NCBI RefSeq assembly: GCF_032854445.1
Contig: NW_027018035.1
Coordinates: forward strand, 45,745 to 109,744
From: Liolophura sinensis
Taxonomy: Eukaryota; Mollusca; Polyplacophora; Chitonida; Chitonidae
DNA: 64,000 bases
Reading direction: 5' to 3'
This document shows positions 1-9,738 of this stretch, in pieces (within the stretch, counting starts at the first letter, position 1; the number at the start of each line of letters is the position of its first letter). A program made the translations under genes and the position numbers. The notes under the pieces are model-generated. The model saw only the letters and a list, made by a program, of their open reading frames with translations. It was not told the origin of the DNA and made no database searches.

Positions 1-366
1 CACGCCCATCACGTCACTTTGGCCCTTACTTGGGGAGAGACGGGAGGTCGGATGGGCCTGGTCCGATCAATCGGCTTGATCGTGTCTTGCCTCTGCGTTG
101 TCCCAGAATTTCTCCATAACACTATTCCTTGAAGAAAATGTTATTTCTGAAACCTCGTTTACGGGACAACGTTTTGAGGCGGTGGCTCACGGGTCAATCG
201 AGTAGATTGAATTTAACCTTTGGTATAAATCAATATGTTCGAGTATACCTCATATGGAAACCTTGGTGTCTTTCCTGCCGGGTATTCCCAGGTTCAGGCA
301 TCGCCCTTGTTGACACTCCGTGGTGGGTGGGGAACATATGGGGTGAAATTTATATATATATATGCC

Positions 367-1652
367 ATGTCTTCCTCAAACCTTTCAATTAATGTCTCCA
401 GTATAATTAACAGGCTTTCCTCTCAGCCGATTTCAAGTGCTGATAAGAAGAGAAAATTAGAGGGTTTGGCTGACTCAGTTGATAACGGACAGGACAGTTG
501 GCCGGCTTTCAGTGAACAGAAGCCGGCCTCAACAATTCATCCGTTTGTACTTAAAAGGGCCTTGCAGGGATCAGCAGGTACTTTAAAAAACGTCAAAAAA
601 TTACCATCCGGAGACATTCTCATTGAATGGTTCCGAAAACAACAATTCATCAACTGATTAGCTTTGAATAAAATAACTGATATTCCTTTGTATCCATCCC
701 CACATAATTTCCTGAACAGCTGTCAGGGAATTATACGTGACAGGGATTAGGATATCATTGATTTATCAGAAGACGAAATCTGCACAGAACTGAAATCGCA
801 GGGTGTTACCAGAGTGAACGCTTCACTATGAAGAAATCTGGTAACATCATTAAACTAAATACATATCTTCTGACCTTCAACAGTAAATCTATTCCGTCGT
901 ATATCTACACTGGCCTGTATAGGGTTAGTGTGGAGTTCTATATCCCTAACCCCACACGTTCTTTTAACTGTCAAAAGTTTGGTTATGGCAAGGGCCAATG
1001 CAAAAATAAACTGGTTTGTTTTCGGTGCGGCAGTGAAGGTCATGATGATTTCGACTGTAGCAGCACAGCAAAGTGGTGCAATTGCGGTGGAGATCACATA
1101 GCCTCCTCTAAGGACTGTCCACTTTTCGTAAAAGAAAAACAAATAATCACTATCAAAACTAAGAACAATATATCGTACCAGGAGGCCCGCAAACTACTCT
1201 CGCCTCCTAATACTTCACTGCATACTTCATCTGAAAATGCGGTCAAGCGAGTAGCATCTGTTGCTACTCAAACCTCATTGACGTGGCCCATTGGAAACGA
1301 CAAACCTACTTCTTTACAACCTGCTGCTCAACCTACCCGAGATTCCTGCTCAACTGCAGACAACTACAGTAACTCAAAACAACCCAGTAAATAGTCTGAA
1401 AATAAACATCGTAATGAAAATAATAAACCTAGTGGCCCCACAGAGCGTCCCTCTAGGGCCACTAGGGGACCCTATCCAAACTTTTAATAGGTATGGATCG
1501 TTGGAGGACGTTGGTCCTTGAACATCAGATGCGGAGGTGATGGATACATCACCCGCACCAAGGAGATCTAACAGCCGATCTCCAGGAAGGGTCGTCCACG
1601 GTCCAAACATAAAGAGAAATCCCCCATACGCTTTCCTCCACAATGTCTTCTT
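367..1652 (+). pseudogene. LINE-A ORF1, gag-like CCHC nucleic-acid-binding protein (broken)
   Basis: ORF1 proteins of this LINE type coat the element RNA. The reading begins at the ATG at 367 (MSSSNLSINV), the first ATG after the leader. It is broken by a stop after KQQFIN (about 655), a further in-frame stop near 748, and a shift near 820. From 828 a 188-residue open stretch carries three CCHC-type knuckles: CQKFGYGKGQC, CFRCGSEGHDDFDC and CNCGGDHIASSKDC. The first is degenerate because the usual His is Tyr, while copies 2-5 have CQKFxHGKxQC. A Ser/Thr/Gln-rich tail follows. In this copy the ORF1 stop at the ORF1/ORF2 junction is lost (CAATG in place of TAATG). Confidence 0.85.
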
Positions 1653-2610
1653 TAGACAAAATTATACAATGGAATTGTCGAGGTCTTAAGGCAAATTTTA
1701 TTGAAATAACACAGCTAGTTCAATCTTTCAATCCAGTTTGCCCTGTGTCTTCATGAAACTCACCTGAAGACGTCTGACAAAGATAAAATAACTCTTAAAT
1801 AACTCTTAATTATTCATTATATAGTACGTATTCAAATGAAGAAGAGCGACCTGCAGGCGGCTCCTCGATATTCATAAATAACAGTATTATCCACAGCCCT
1901 GTTGTTCTGCATACAGAGCTTCAGGCTGTGGCCGTTCGTGTTTCATTGTATAAAACAGTCACATTATGTTTGGTGTATATACCTCCAAACACTTCTTTGT
2001 CAGTCAATGAGTTACATAATCTTACACGACAATTACCTAAACAGTTTATTATAATGGGAGATATTAATTCCCATAACCCTCTATGGGGCAGTAATAACAT
2101 AAATAATAAGGGCAAGATAGTCAAAGACTTCTTATGTAACGAAGAACTATGTTATTTCAATGATGGTTCTAATACCTATTTACATCCGGGTAATGGCACT
2201 TATTCTGCTATCGATCTCACTATCACAGATCCATCACTTCTCCCAGATTTTTCTTAGAAGGTGCATGACGATCTTTGTGGTAAAGACTGTTTTCCTATAG
2301 TCCTAGAGCATATCACTTCTAATTCTTTAGAACGTGTAGCTAGGTGGAAATTCGATAAAGCAGATTGGATCGCATTTGAGATGTTGTGTGAGGCTGATGT
2401 CACTCCAGAGACTCAATGCAACAAATGATCGTATATTAAAATTTAACGAGCTTGCTTTACGAGCTGCCGATAGAACTATCCCTAAAACCTCGACAAATCC
2501 CAAATCCAAAAGTAAATCATGGTATGATAAGGGGAGTGTCGTAAAGCCATTAGGACGCAAAAAGGCGAGCGAAATTTTATACATGTCCTACTGATAATAA
2601 CTTAAACTAG
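1643..2610 (+). pseudogene. LINE-A ORF2, endonuclease domain fragment
   Basis: This is the N-terminal apurinic-like endonuclease of ORF2, which nicks target DNA to start reverse transcription. It starts at the ATG at 1643, followed by DKIIQWNCRG, the usual opening of this domain. The clearest block is 1928-2257, with YIPPNTSL, the Asp/Asn motif IIMGDINSHNPLWGS and the fold-end motif SAIDLTITDP. Several frameshifts and stops break it (around 1750, 1800, 2258 and 2410). The SDH motif region (about 2285) reads KDCFPI, so that catalytic His is altered. Nothing C-terminal to the endonuclease linker remains. Confidence 0.8.
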
Positions 2611-2626
2611 GTTCGTATTTTTATTT

Positions 2627-2802
2627 ATATATACTGACGGGTCGAAAGATGGGGGACTGGGTTGCGGCTGCGGCTGTCAAGGAGCAGCGAGTCTCCTCCT
2701 TTCGCCCTTCATCCTCTTCTTCAATATTCTCTCCCGAGGCCAGAGCTATACTTCTGGCCTTACTATATGTTTCTTCTGGGTGTGCCGAGAGGGCAATGAT
2801 AT
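2627..2802 (+). pseudogene. LINE-A RNase H fragment
   Basis: A short sense-strand piece of the RNase H domain that degrades RNA in RNA-DNA hybrids. It begins with the catalytic-Asp motif YIYTDGSKDG and is frameshifted soon after. The same DNA block appears in antisense copies at 3690-3870, 12.97-13.14 kb, 17.1-17.28 kb and 45.77-45.94 kb. It joins the endonuclease remnant with no RT between, so copy 1 suffered an internal deletion. It stops exactly where the (GAAT)n tail of copy 2 begins, which suggests copy 2 inserted here. Confidence 0.75.
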
Positions 2803-2999
2803 GAATGAATGAATGATTATGGTTTAACGCCACATCGGCAATATTTCAGCCATATCGTGGCGAGAGCAAGGTCGAAACACGAGGCGGTTGAGGTTTCCGA
2901 TATGGTGGTCAGAACATCATAATTGGAAACAAATGTTTGGACATGTTTAAAACCAGATTAGAATAACCAAAAACAGTTAAAACTCGAAAACCCTCATAT

Positions 3000-4250
3000 T
3001 TTAAAAATAATATATCAAGAAATGTATATATAACTTTAGAGATAAGTATTTATATATCAATAAATTATATCTTATGATAAAGACAATGGCCTTCAAATAA
3101 TTGATGACAACATTGCCAGCGATGCTGTCAAACAAATCATATATAGAGTCGACCGTGTAGAATCTCTGCCGAACGTGGGCAAAGTGTACACAGTCAAACA
3201 AGTTATGTTTGATGCCATATTGTGCATCGCATCCAACGCACTGGGGAGCACTACTCCCATCTAGTATTATGAAATTGTGCGTTAGACGAGAATACCCAAC
3301 ACGACATCTTGTTAAGACTACTTGGTCTCTAAGAGAATTTTCGCAAGTATAATTATTGTAGCCAATGACTGGACGAATAGCATGCAGTTTATTATGGACC
3401 TGCAAGTTCCATTCACCCTGTCAAAGGCAACGAATATATTTAAGAATATTGGACTTCATGTCAGTATAAGGCATTTTTATCTTAGATATTGGTTTATTTA
3501 GGGCAGCTTTCGTCTCCTTGTCTGCGACTGTGTTTCCATGGATACCAATATGACTTGGTATCCAGCAGAATATAATATCTTTACATCTTCTAATTAGTTT
3601 CCTATGTATAGCTAAAATTTGAAGGATCAAGGAATTTTTATATTTATTATTCTGTATTGCCAATAAGCAGGACAACGAGTTAGTGCATATCATTGCCCTC
3701 TGGGCACACCCAGAAAAAAACATATAATAAGGCCAGGCGTGTAGCTCTGACCTCGGCAGAGAATATTGAAGAAGAGGATGAAAAGACGAAAGGAAGAGGC
3801 CCGCTGCTCCATGACAGCCGCAGTCGCAACCCTGTCCCCATCCTTCGACCCGTCAGTATATATATATAAATTTATAATCCATATAATTAGCTTTAATTTC
3901 AGCAAAACCTTGCTTAATTATAAGAGGGTTTATATTCGATTGATTATATTTATGTAGATCAAATATTAGTTTAGGTTGTGGGAGAAGCCATGTAGGAGAC
4001 TCCGGAAAAGACACCGGAGCTATGTCCTCCAGCTTGATGATAGCTCCCACAATATGGTCCCGTATACGAAGACCGAACGAAGGGATGTTGTTAGGACATT
4101 AAGTATATTTGTCTACATACAATGGATTGAAAACACAGTCGTAGGCAGGGTTTGTTGGATGAGCTTTAAGCTTTGTAGCATAATGAAGGCTAAGTTTAAT
4201 ACGTCGGTTATATAAAGAAGGTTCATTAGCCTCCACGTATAAACTCTCCT
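3000..4250 (-). pseudogene. LINE-A ORF2 C-terminus: RT thumb and RNase H (broken)
   Basis: This is the C-terminal part of copy 2 ORF2. From right to left it holds the post-RT region (SLYVEANEPSLYNRRIKLSL), the RNase H catalytic start (YIYTDGSKDGDRVA), the helix containing SLSCLLAIQNNK and the late RNase H motif WIPSHIGIHGNTVADKE. It finishes with a Cys/His tail (CVGCDAQYGIKHNLFDCVH) that may be a zinc knuckle. Frameshifts separate these blocks at about 3410, 3700 and 3870. The RT half continues beyond 7951 on the other side of the inserted transposon. Confidence 0.8.
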
Positions 4251-4740
4251 GTAATCTGGAAAAACCTAGAAAGTCAGTTGAATGCAAATTGGAGGAAACA
4301 AAGGAAGCGTGTTTTGTTTCAGAATTAAGTTGCAAAATATAAAATAAATTTTATTTCGGCATTTTAGATCAAGACAATTAGATGCCTTTTCAGCTCACAT
4401 AGGTATATTATTGTTACTGGTTTAATTTGGTTACAAAATGACTTACTATGTTTTACCTGATCTAACCAATCCTTCAACTAAAACATTTTATCAACAAAAG
4501 CCTAGTATGTCAACAGCAGCGTGATAACTTCACTTTATTGCCTAACACATGAACAATTATCAGAGAAATAACACCAAGTGTAGTTTGAATACATAAAACA
4601 ACTGTTTTAACTAATCAACGAGATCATGATTTGCTGTGATTTTCAGCCAGAATTTTATCTTAGCCGTGGTAAATAAATCTACCAGTCTGAGACATTTTCG
4701 AGGAATAGCAGCAACTGCAGCTTGATTACATATTTAGGAA

Positions 4741-7461
4741 TCACCCAAAGTGTTCAACAAGGTCATCATTGTTGTCATTTACTGGAATTTCCTGCCAGAA
4801 TTTCCTCTTAGCAGCGGGGAATGAATCGGCCAGTTTCAGAATATTCTGGCGTTTCACGCTAGGAATTCCTCTAGGTTCATTCTGTGTTGGTGGTGTAAAG
4901 TCCAGTCTGAACTTGGGTTTAAGAAAGTCAACTTCCTGGTACATGTAGTCTCCTTCAAAACCCTCCTTAAACCACACTGCGCGTGAACCTTTACGAAATT
5001 CTGCCACTGATATGGAGCTGAGATGAGGTAGCGTTACGTTCTTGGACTTTCTATTACGGTGACCGTCCTCAAATTCATAAAAGTCATGGTATTGCATTGT
5101 GATTGGCTTGATCTTAGTTCCCGATTTGTCACACAAATCTACGAAGTCCTGAAAATTACAATCTCAGGACATTTCTTCATTTTCCTTCCGATGCAGCCAT
5201 GGACGCTGTCTGCACGCATAAAAGTGTGTCCCCTTTCAAAATACTTCATTGTGATACTTTGTGGGCCCTAGGGTTGATTGACACACCAACACAACACCGT
5301 GTAAAGGACCCAGTTTTTGTTTTGTCCCGTGCAGTTGTCTGCCAGAATATCACAAAATCTGTCTCACAAAGGCACAAACACTTTATATACGTGGAGGCAA
5401 CGTCAACTCCTAATCTACCCCTGATAGCCTCATGCCACAAAATAACAAAGTCACCGTCTTCTTTTACTGATGCAAATGTCTCATTGAAGACAACTAATCT
5501 GCTAACAAAGAAATGTTCTTTGATGGTCATTTTGGGAAGGAGGATAACCTTTTGCATATCTACAGTAAATATACTGGTGTTTCCTTATCAACAGCACCAT
5601 CGTTGTCTTCTCGATAATGGGTGCGAGCTGCTTTTACTTTCTCGTTATGATCTCGGCCAACTTTGCATTGTTCACAAACATTGACATCATGAGCTTCATC
5701 AGAGTCCTTGCAGTGCGCTTTGTACTTTGCACAAACGTCACAATCGTCCTGTGATGGTTTGCCAAAGGCAATGTTTTCTGATTGAAACACCCGCTGATAC
5801 ACAATGTAACTAATGTCCCAATGCTTCGACTTATAGTCTTCCCACATGGCGGTGATTGTTAAATGTGGTTCAAGATACCGCTTGTTTGGGGCATTCTGGA
5901 GCTTACAGTGGCTAATCTGGGGATGATAAGACATAATATGCTCCCGAATTAAATCTTTATCAGCTTTGTTTTTCGGAGCTGACTTTCCACGATTGTCTTT
6001 CATCAGACTCCCAATGTCACCTGACTCTTTGTCTGTTACAAACACAGAAATCATGCCGTCTGTTTTCAGTCCTAGTGTTCTTAGGAACATGATTTTACAA
6101 ACTGATTCCTTTGTAGTTGATAGTGGCAATGAGTAGATAAGTGAATGAGAACGTTTATATTGCTCTTGGACATTTTTTCTGCTTTTCACTGGGGTAACAA
6201 GAATGTGGCTATCAAGCCACAACCTTCTTTCGGAAAAAGACAAATCCCAGAAGGATTCATTAATGAGAACCCTCTGTTCATTTGTGAATTTAGCCTGACA
6301 ATTCTTCCTACATGTGTCCTGACATCCATCAAGTAGTGGGTACTTGGCCTTGTGGTAGGATTTCTGGTCTTCAATTCGGCGCCTTTTCCTACAATGAAAA
6401 GCAAATTATCTATTAAGCATTCTATTCCACATGAAATATATGTGAAAAGAAGACATTTTGACTTACCTGAATGAATTACTGAGCTTTATATTTAAAAATT
6501 CATTGGCTACACGAATTACTGGGATATGAAAATAATTTTATGTTACCTTATTTGCTACCCAGTTGCTGGTTATTTCACCATTTAAAATATTTTCCACTGT
6601 GAAAGTTACAATTATATACTTTTAAAGCCAGTATTTTTTCACTAATTCACAACGACTGTATATAAAAATGGTCTATTTATGGAAGATTGATTGATTAATA
6701 GCAGCTTTACGCCGTTCTTAAGAATATTCCACTCATAGGATGGCGTGACAGCATTATCGTGGAAAGAAACCGGGCAGTACCCACGGGACCTTCGCACGTT
6801 AAGTTGGAAACAAAGCCATTGAGAGGTGCATATGAACTCTCAACCTCCTTGGTGCGAGACTACAGTGGTCGTTGCGCTGCGCAACTGTATTTCCCGTGTA
6901 TTTGTCATGTTTATGGTAAAATGCTGACAACTTGATGGTAAAAGTTTTAAGTGTAGCCTTTACTTACTTCGGCCTTGAAACCTCTGGCTGCGATTGTTGA
7001 GGGACTGCATTCATTTCCACGTCATCGAGATCATCAGAGCGGCTCATGGTACTCACGGTAACAGTCTCAGCTACTGTAATATTATGACCTTCATCCTCAT
7101 TACCAGGGCATTGGTCACCAGCAGGCATCGCGAGGCTTTCAATGTTTTCATAATCAGGGCCCTCATCATTGGTTATGTCAAGCTCTTGGGTGAATATAGC
7201 AGACATATCGGTCGTAGAATCATCTGTCATTTCAACTGTCTTAGCAGGAAAGGGTTCAAAATAGCACCTGGCGCCCAAGCTACTCGCAGACTCGACTGTA
7301 GTCATGGTAGTAGCACTATCAGGCATGTTTACATTGGTGCCTGTGCCGGATTTTTCCTTCTGCACCGATTTGTCTGCCTCAAACGACACTGTCTTGTCAC
7401 CTTCTTGGTGCCTAGCCTTCTTCAGTGCCTACTCTAGCATTAGTTTCCCACGTGATGCCAT
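4741..7461 (-). pseudogene. Two-exon transposase-like gene of the 4254-7947 transposon (broken)
   Basis: Exon 1 runs 7461-6967 (MASRGKLMLE, then an in-frame TAG), an acidic low-complexity head. A good donor (GTAAGT at 6966) and acceptor (TTTCATTGTAG ending at 6389) join in frame and create a basic KKRRR patch. Exon 2 (6388-4741) holds a Cys cluster (CQDTCRKNC), a conserved block with CKLQNAPNKRYLEP, a second zinc-like cluster (CDVCAKYKAHC and CEQCKVGRDH), the start MQKVILLPKM, the Asp-containing DNCTGQNKNW block seen in a shifted frame near 5310, and FMRADSVHG near 5200. Frameshifts occur near 5575, 5325 and 5150. I recognise the family as widespread uncharacterised animal proteins (possibly DUF7869, from memory). 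An RNase H-like DDE role is inference. Confidence 0.65.
6686..6890 (-). mobile_element. SINE-2 copy in the intron of the transposase-like gene (degenerate)
   Basis: Antisense to the window, this matches the SINE at 30984-31258 along its conserved core (ACCGGGCAG, then the block ending in GGAAACAAAGCC) and its 3' end (TTCTTAAGAACGGCGTAAA followed by (ATCA)n). It lies wholly inside the predicted intron 6389-6966, so it would not disturb the spliced product. The 5' tRNA-like part is poorly preserved. Confidence 0.65.
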
Positions 7462-7599
7462 TTTAACTAACAGTATCTAGCAATAAATATACAGAAAACG
7501 TGAGAACATCCTGACTGAATTGTCTTTAAAAAAGTTGTCCAATTTGTTGTGATCACATGACCAGAATTAGGTAATGTGATTGGTTTAACTCATATGAGA

Positions 7600-7947
7600 A
7601 ATAATTTGACTTGCTATGTTTTTTCCCTTTCAATTGATGCAGGTAAAGAGTGTGAAAGCGATTCCTGTTAAGAGATTTTGATCTTGTAGAACCTAGTAAG
7701 TGACATGTAGTCGTACATTGATCTGGAAAAAACCTAGCAAGACGAATTACTAGGTTTTCCCAGATGACTATGTGGTATTTTTCCACATGACATTGACTTA
7801 CTAGGTTCTTCAAGATCAAAAAATTCCCAACAGGAGGGACTTTCACACACTTTACCTGGATGAAATGAAAGAGAAAAACATAGCAAGTCCAGTTGTGGGC
7901 CTAACTCATTTTTCACCAAAATTTTGACTTACTAGGTTTTTCCAGAT
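7600..7947. repeat. Nested inverted repeat (foldback) at the right end of the transposon
   Basis: Arms of roughly 115 bp at about 7600-7714 and 7786-7905 are imperfect reverse complements; both contain GACTTGCTATG, CAGGTAAAG and AACCTAGTAAGT. Inside lies a second pair (7721-7743 and 7747-7766) built from the terminal motif itself. In all, six copies of the terminal motif in both orientations occur between 7681 and 7947. These could be transposase binding sites, or the scar of a related short element inserted head to head. Confidence 0.65.
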
Positions 7948-7950
7948 GAG

Positions 7951-9300
7951 AACTGTCTACTGGTGAGGTTCTAAAAGCACCAAGGCTGAGCCTCAAACCT
8001 TGGTGATGAACGCGATCCAACATTTTAATATACGACTTTCCAGCGGAACCGTAAATGATGGTTTCATAATCCAATTTAGACCTCACCATGAGAACGATGT
8101 AAATTAAGTAAAATTGATCGGTTAGCATCCCAATCGGTGCTAGACACGACCTTAATTATATCGAGAGCCTTTGTACATTTAGCTTTAAGCAATTTTAATA
8201 TGAGGTATACAAAATAGCTTACTATCAAATATTATACCTAAAAATTTTGTTTCTCCAACAATTTTAACCTGTTCACCAAAAAATTAAGCTCGGGGTCAAG
8301 ATGAAGTTTCCGTTTGTTACAAAAATGCATACCGACGGTTTTAGACGTTAAAAATCTAAAACAGTTTTCAGTTGCCCATTTCTCGATCTTACTGAGACAA
8401 AGCTGCAACTGACGTTCGATATTAATCATATTCTTAGCTCGGTAGCATATAACGAAATCATCAACATATAAAGAACCCTCTGTATCCCCAATGTTAATGT
8501 TTTGGCTAGGCTATTTATTTTTTATGCTAAACAGAGTTGGTGATAGAATGCTGCCCTGGGTTACACCCATTTCCTGCTCATAAGAGTCAGAAAGAGTGGA
8601 ACCCACCCGTACCTTAAACTGACGAGCAGATAAAAATTGAGATATAAATATAGATAATCCGACCTTTAAATCACATATCCGCGAGGTCTTTTAAAATACC
8701 ATATTTCCATGTGGTGTCGTAGGCCTTTTCAAGGTCAAAAATATGGGACACCACATGTTCGTTACTGATGAGCCATCGCGAATAAAGGTTTCAAATCGAA
8801 CAAGGTGGTCCATAGTGGATCTACCTTGACGAAACCGCATTGAATATAAGAAAGTAACTTGTTGGTTTCCAGAAACCAAACAAGTCGTTCATTAATCATC
8901 CGTTCCAAGTCTTACAGACACAGCTGGTAAGAGCTATGGGACGGTAATTATTTGGATCAGTATGATCCTGATCTGGTTTGGGAACGGGATAATACCGGGA
9001 AAATTACCAGTTATCCAAATATCATTAAGCAAGTCCAAGAGAGTCTCCAGTGGCTCAGGTGGTAAATGGTTCAGAAACTTATAATATACATTATCAGGAC
9101 CATAAGCAGTATCATGGGCCTTTTCTTAATGCAGTCTTAAGTTCCTGGATATTAAAAGAACAATTATAATCTTCTAAATTCTTAGAAGGGCAATTTAATT
9201 TTCTCCTTCTGGCTTTTAATACGATGGAATTCTTTAGTATAATTCTCAGAAGAAGATTTCTTGGAAATTGTCTCAGCTGGTTCATGAGGTATATATATTA
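7951..9300 (-). pseudogene. LINE-A copy 2 ORF2, reverse transcriptase domain (broken)
   Basis: RT core of copy 2. On - the blocks run from the pre-RT linker (about 9250) through the region with RFRQGRSTMDHLVRFETFI (about 8840), a palm segment around 8560-8740 matching EMGVPQGSILSPT of other copies, and the catalytic box YVDDFVICYRA (about 8430-8470), which keeps both Asp residues. The remainder covers ENGFRFLTSKTVGMHF-like thumb sequence and stops at 7951 where the transposon cut it. Many small indels break the frame. Confidence 0.8.
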
Positions 9301-9396
9301 TCTCCATCTTTCAAATGCTTGACTTTTGCTTTATTATTTTTGCCCCTGAGCTTCTGAACCATGTTTTAGACCTTACGCATGGGTGATTTTGACGTA

Positions 9397-9738
9397 AGTC
9401 TGCGCACAAAAAGAACGCTTGTTCGCGATTAAAACGAGCACGATAAAGCAAGCACGTGTCGTTGAGGTGGACATATGGACAGATTGCAAATCGCGTTTGC
9501 GACTGGTAGAATTTTGTCATTTGGTACCATGGCGGATTCAAGTGAAGACGAACTATTGTTGCTTGACAGTGTTTTCCCAAAAATTATCCTAGGAAAACGC
9601 AAAAAAATGGGCGTTCATGAGATAAATAAAAGGAGGCGAATGGAAGGTGAATATCATCACTTGTTTCCTCTGCTTAAAAGGAGCCCTTCTCGTTTCCAGT
9701 CATACTTGAGAATGAGCCAAGAGACATTCAAGTATATT
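9397..9738 (+). pseudogene. PIF/Harbinger transposase, 5' fragment
   Basis: A sense reading starting at ATG 9529 (MADSSEDELLLLD) leads to HEINKRRRMEGEYHHLFP and RFQSYLRMSQETFKYI, the N-terminal signature of Harbinger (HARBI1-like) transposases. The homology ends at about 9738, where LINE-A sequence resumes in antisense, so the catalytic DDE half is absent. The upstream 9397-9528 stretch is presumably the element's 5' leader. It belongs to a different Harbinger family from the element at 61.3-64 kb, judging by the N-terminal sequence. Confidence 0.7.

Larger units (their letters stand above)
1..2802 (+). mobile_element. LINE-A copy 1 (non-LTR retrotransposon, internally deleted)
   Basis: This is a sense-strand copy of the main LINE family of the window. 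Its 5' leader (1-366) recurs near 12.2-12.4, 21.5-21.9, 42.0-42.4, 43.2-43.5 and 47.1-47.4 kb, which identifies it as the family's 5' untranslated region. ORF1 follows at 367, ORF2 starts at 1643, and the endonuclease domain fades near 2600. The sequence then jumps directly to a piece of RNase H (2627-2802), so the whole RT region is missing. The copy ends where the 3' tail of the antisense copy 2 begins. The left end lies outside the window. An EN-RT-RNase H layout with a CCHC ORF1 fits the I/Nimb group, which is inference. Confidence 0.85.
4254..7947. mobile_element. DNA transposon with ATCTGGAAAAACCTAG termini, inserted in LINE-A copy 2
   Basis: The LINE ORF2 sequence breaks after CGTATAAACTCTC (about 4248) and resumes at AACTGTCTACTGG (7951). 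Between lie 3.7 kb whose ends are inverted: ATCTGGAAAAACCTAG at 4254 on + and the same motif at 7947 on -. Outside the ends sits a roughly 9 bp imperfect direct repeat, aactctcct (4242-4250) and aactgtcta (7951-7959), consistent with a target duplication. Further copies of the terminal motif in both orientations lie near both ends. The stretch 4254-4740 holds only such motifs and AT-rich DNA. The internal gene encodes a zinc-binding, transposase-like protein. Superfamily unknown to me. Confidence 0.7.

Noticed and set aside
345-366. TATA-box promoter for ORF1
   Set aside because: It is a short (TA)n run not shared by the other leaders; LINE promoters are normally internal to the 5' leader.
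1374-1643. A - strand protein over the LINE-A ORF1 tail
   Set aside because: Shadow frame of ORF1. The same kind of shadow appears over the other ORF1 copies.
7734-7919. A small - strand gene of 61 residues
   Set aside because: It is built from the inverted terminal motifs of the transposon and has no counterpart.
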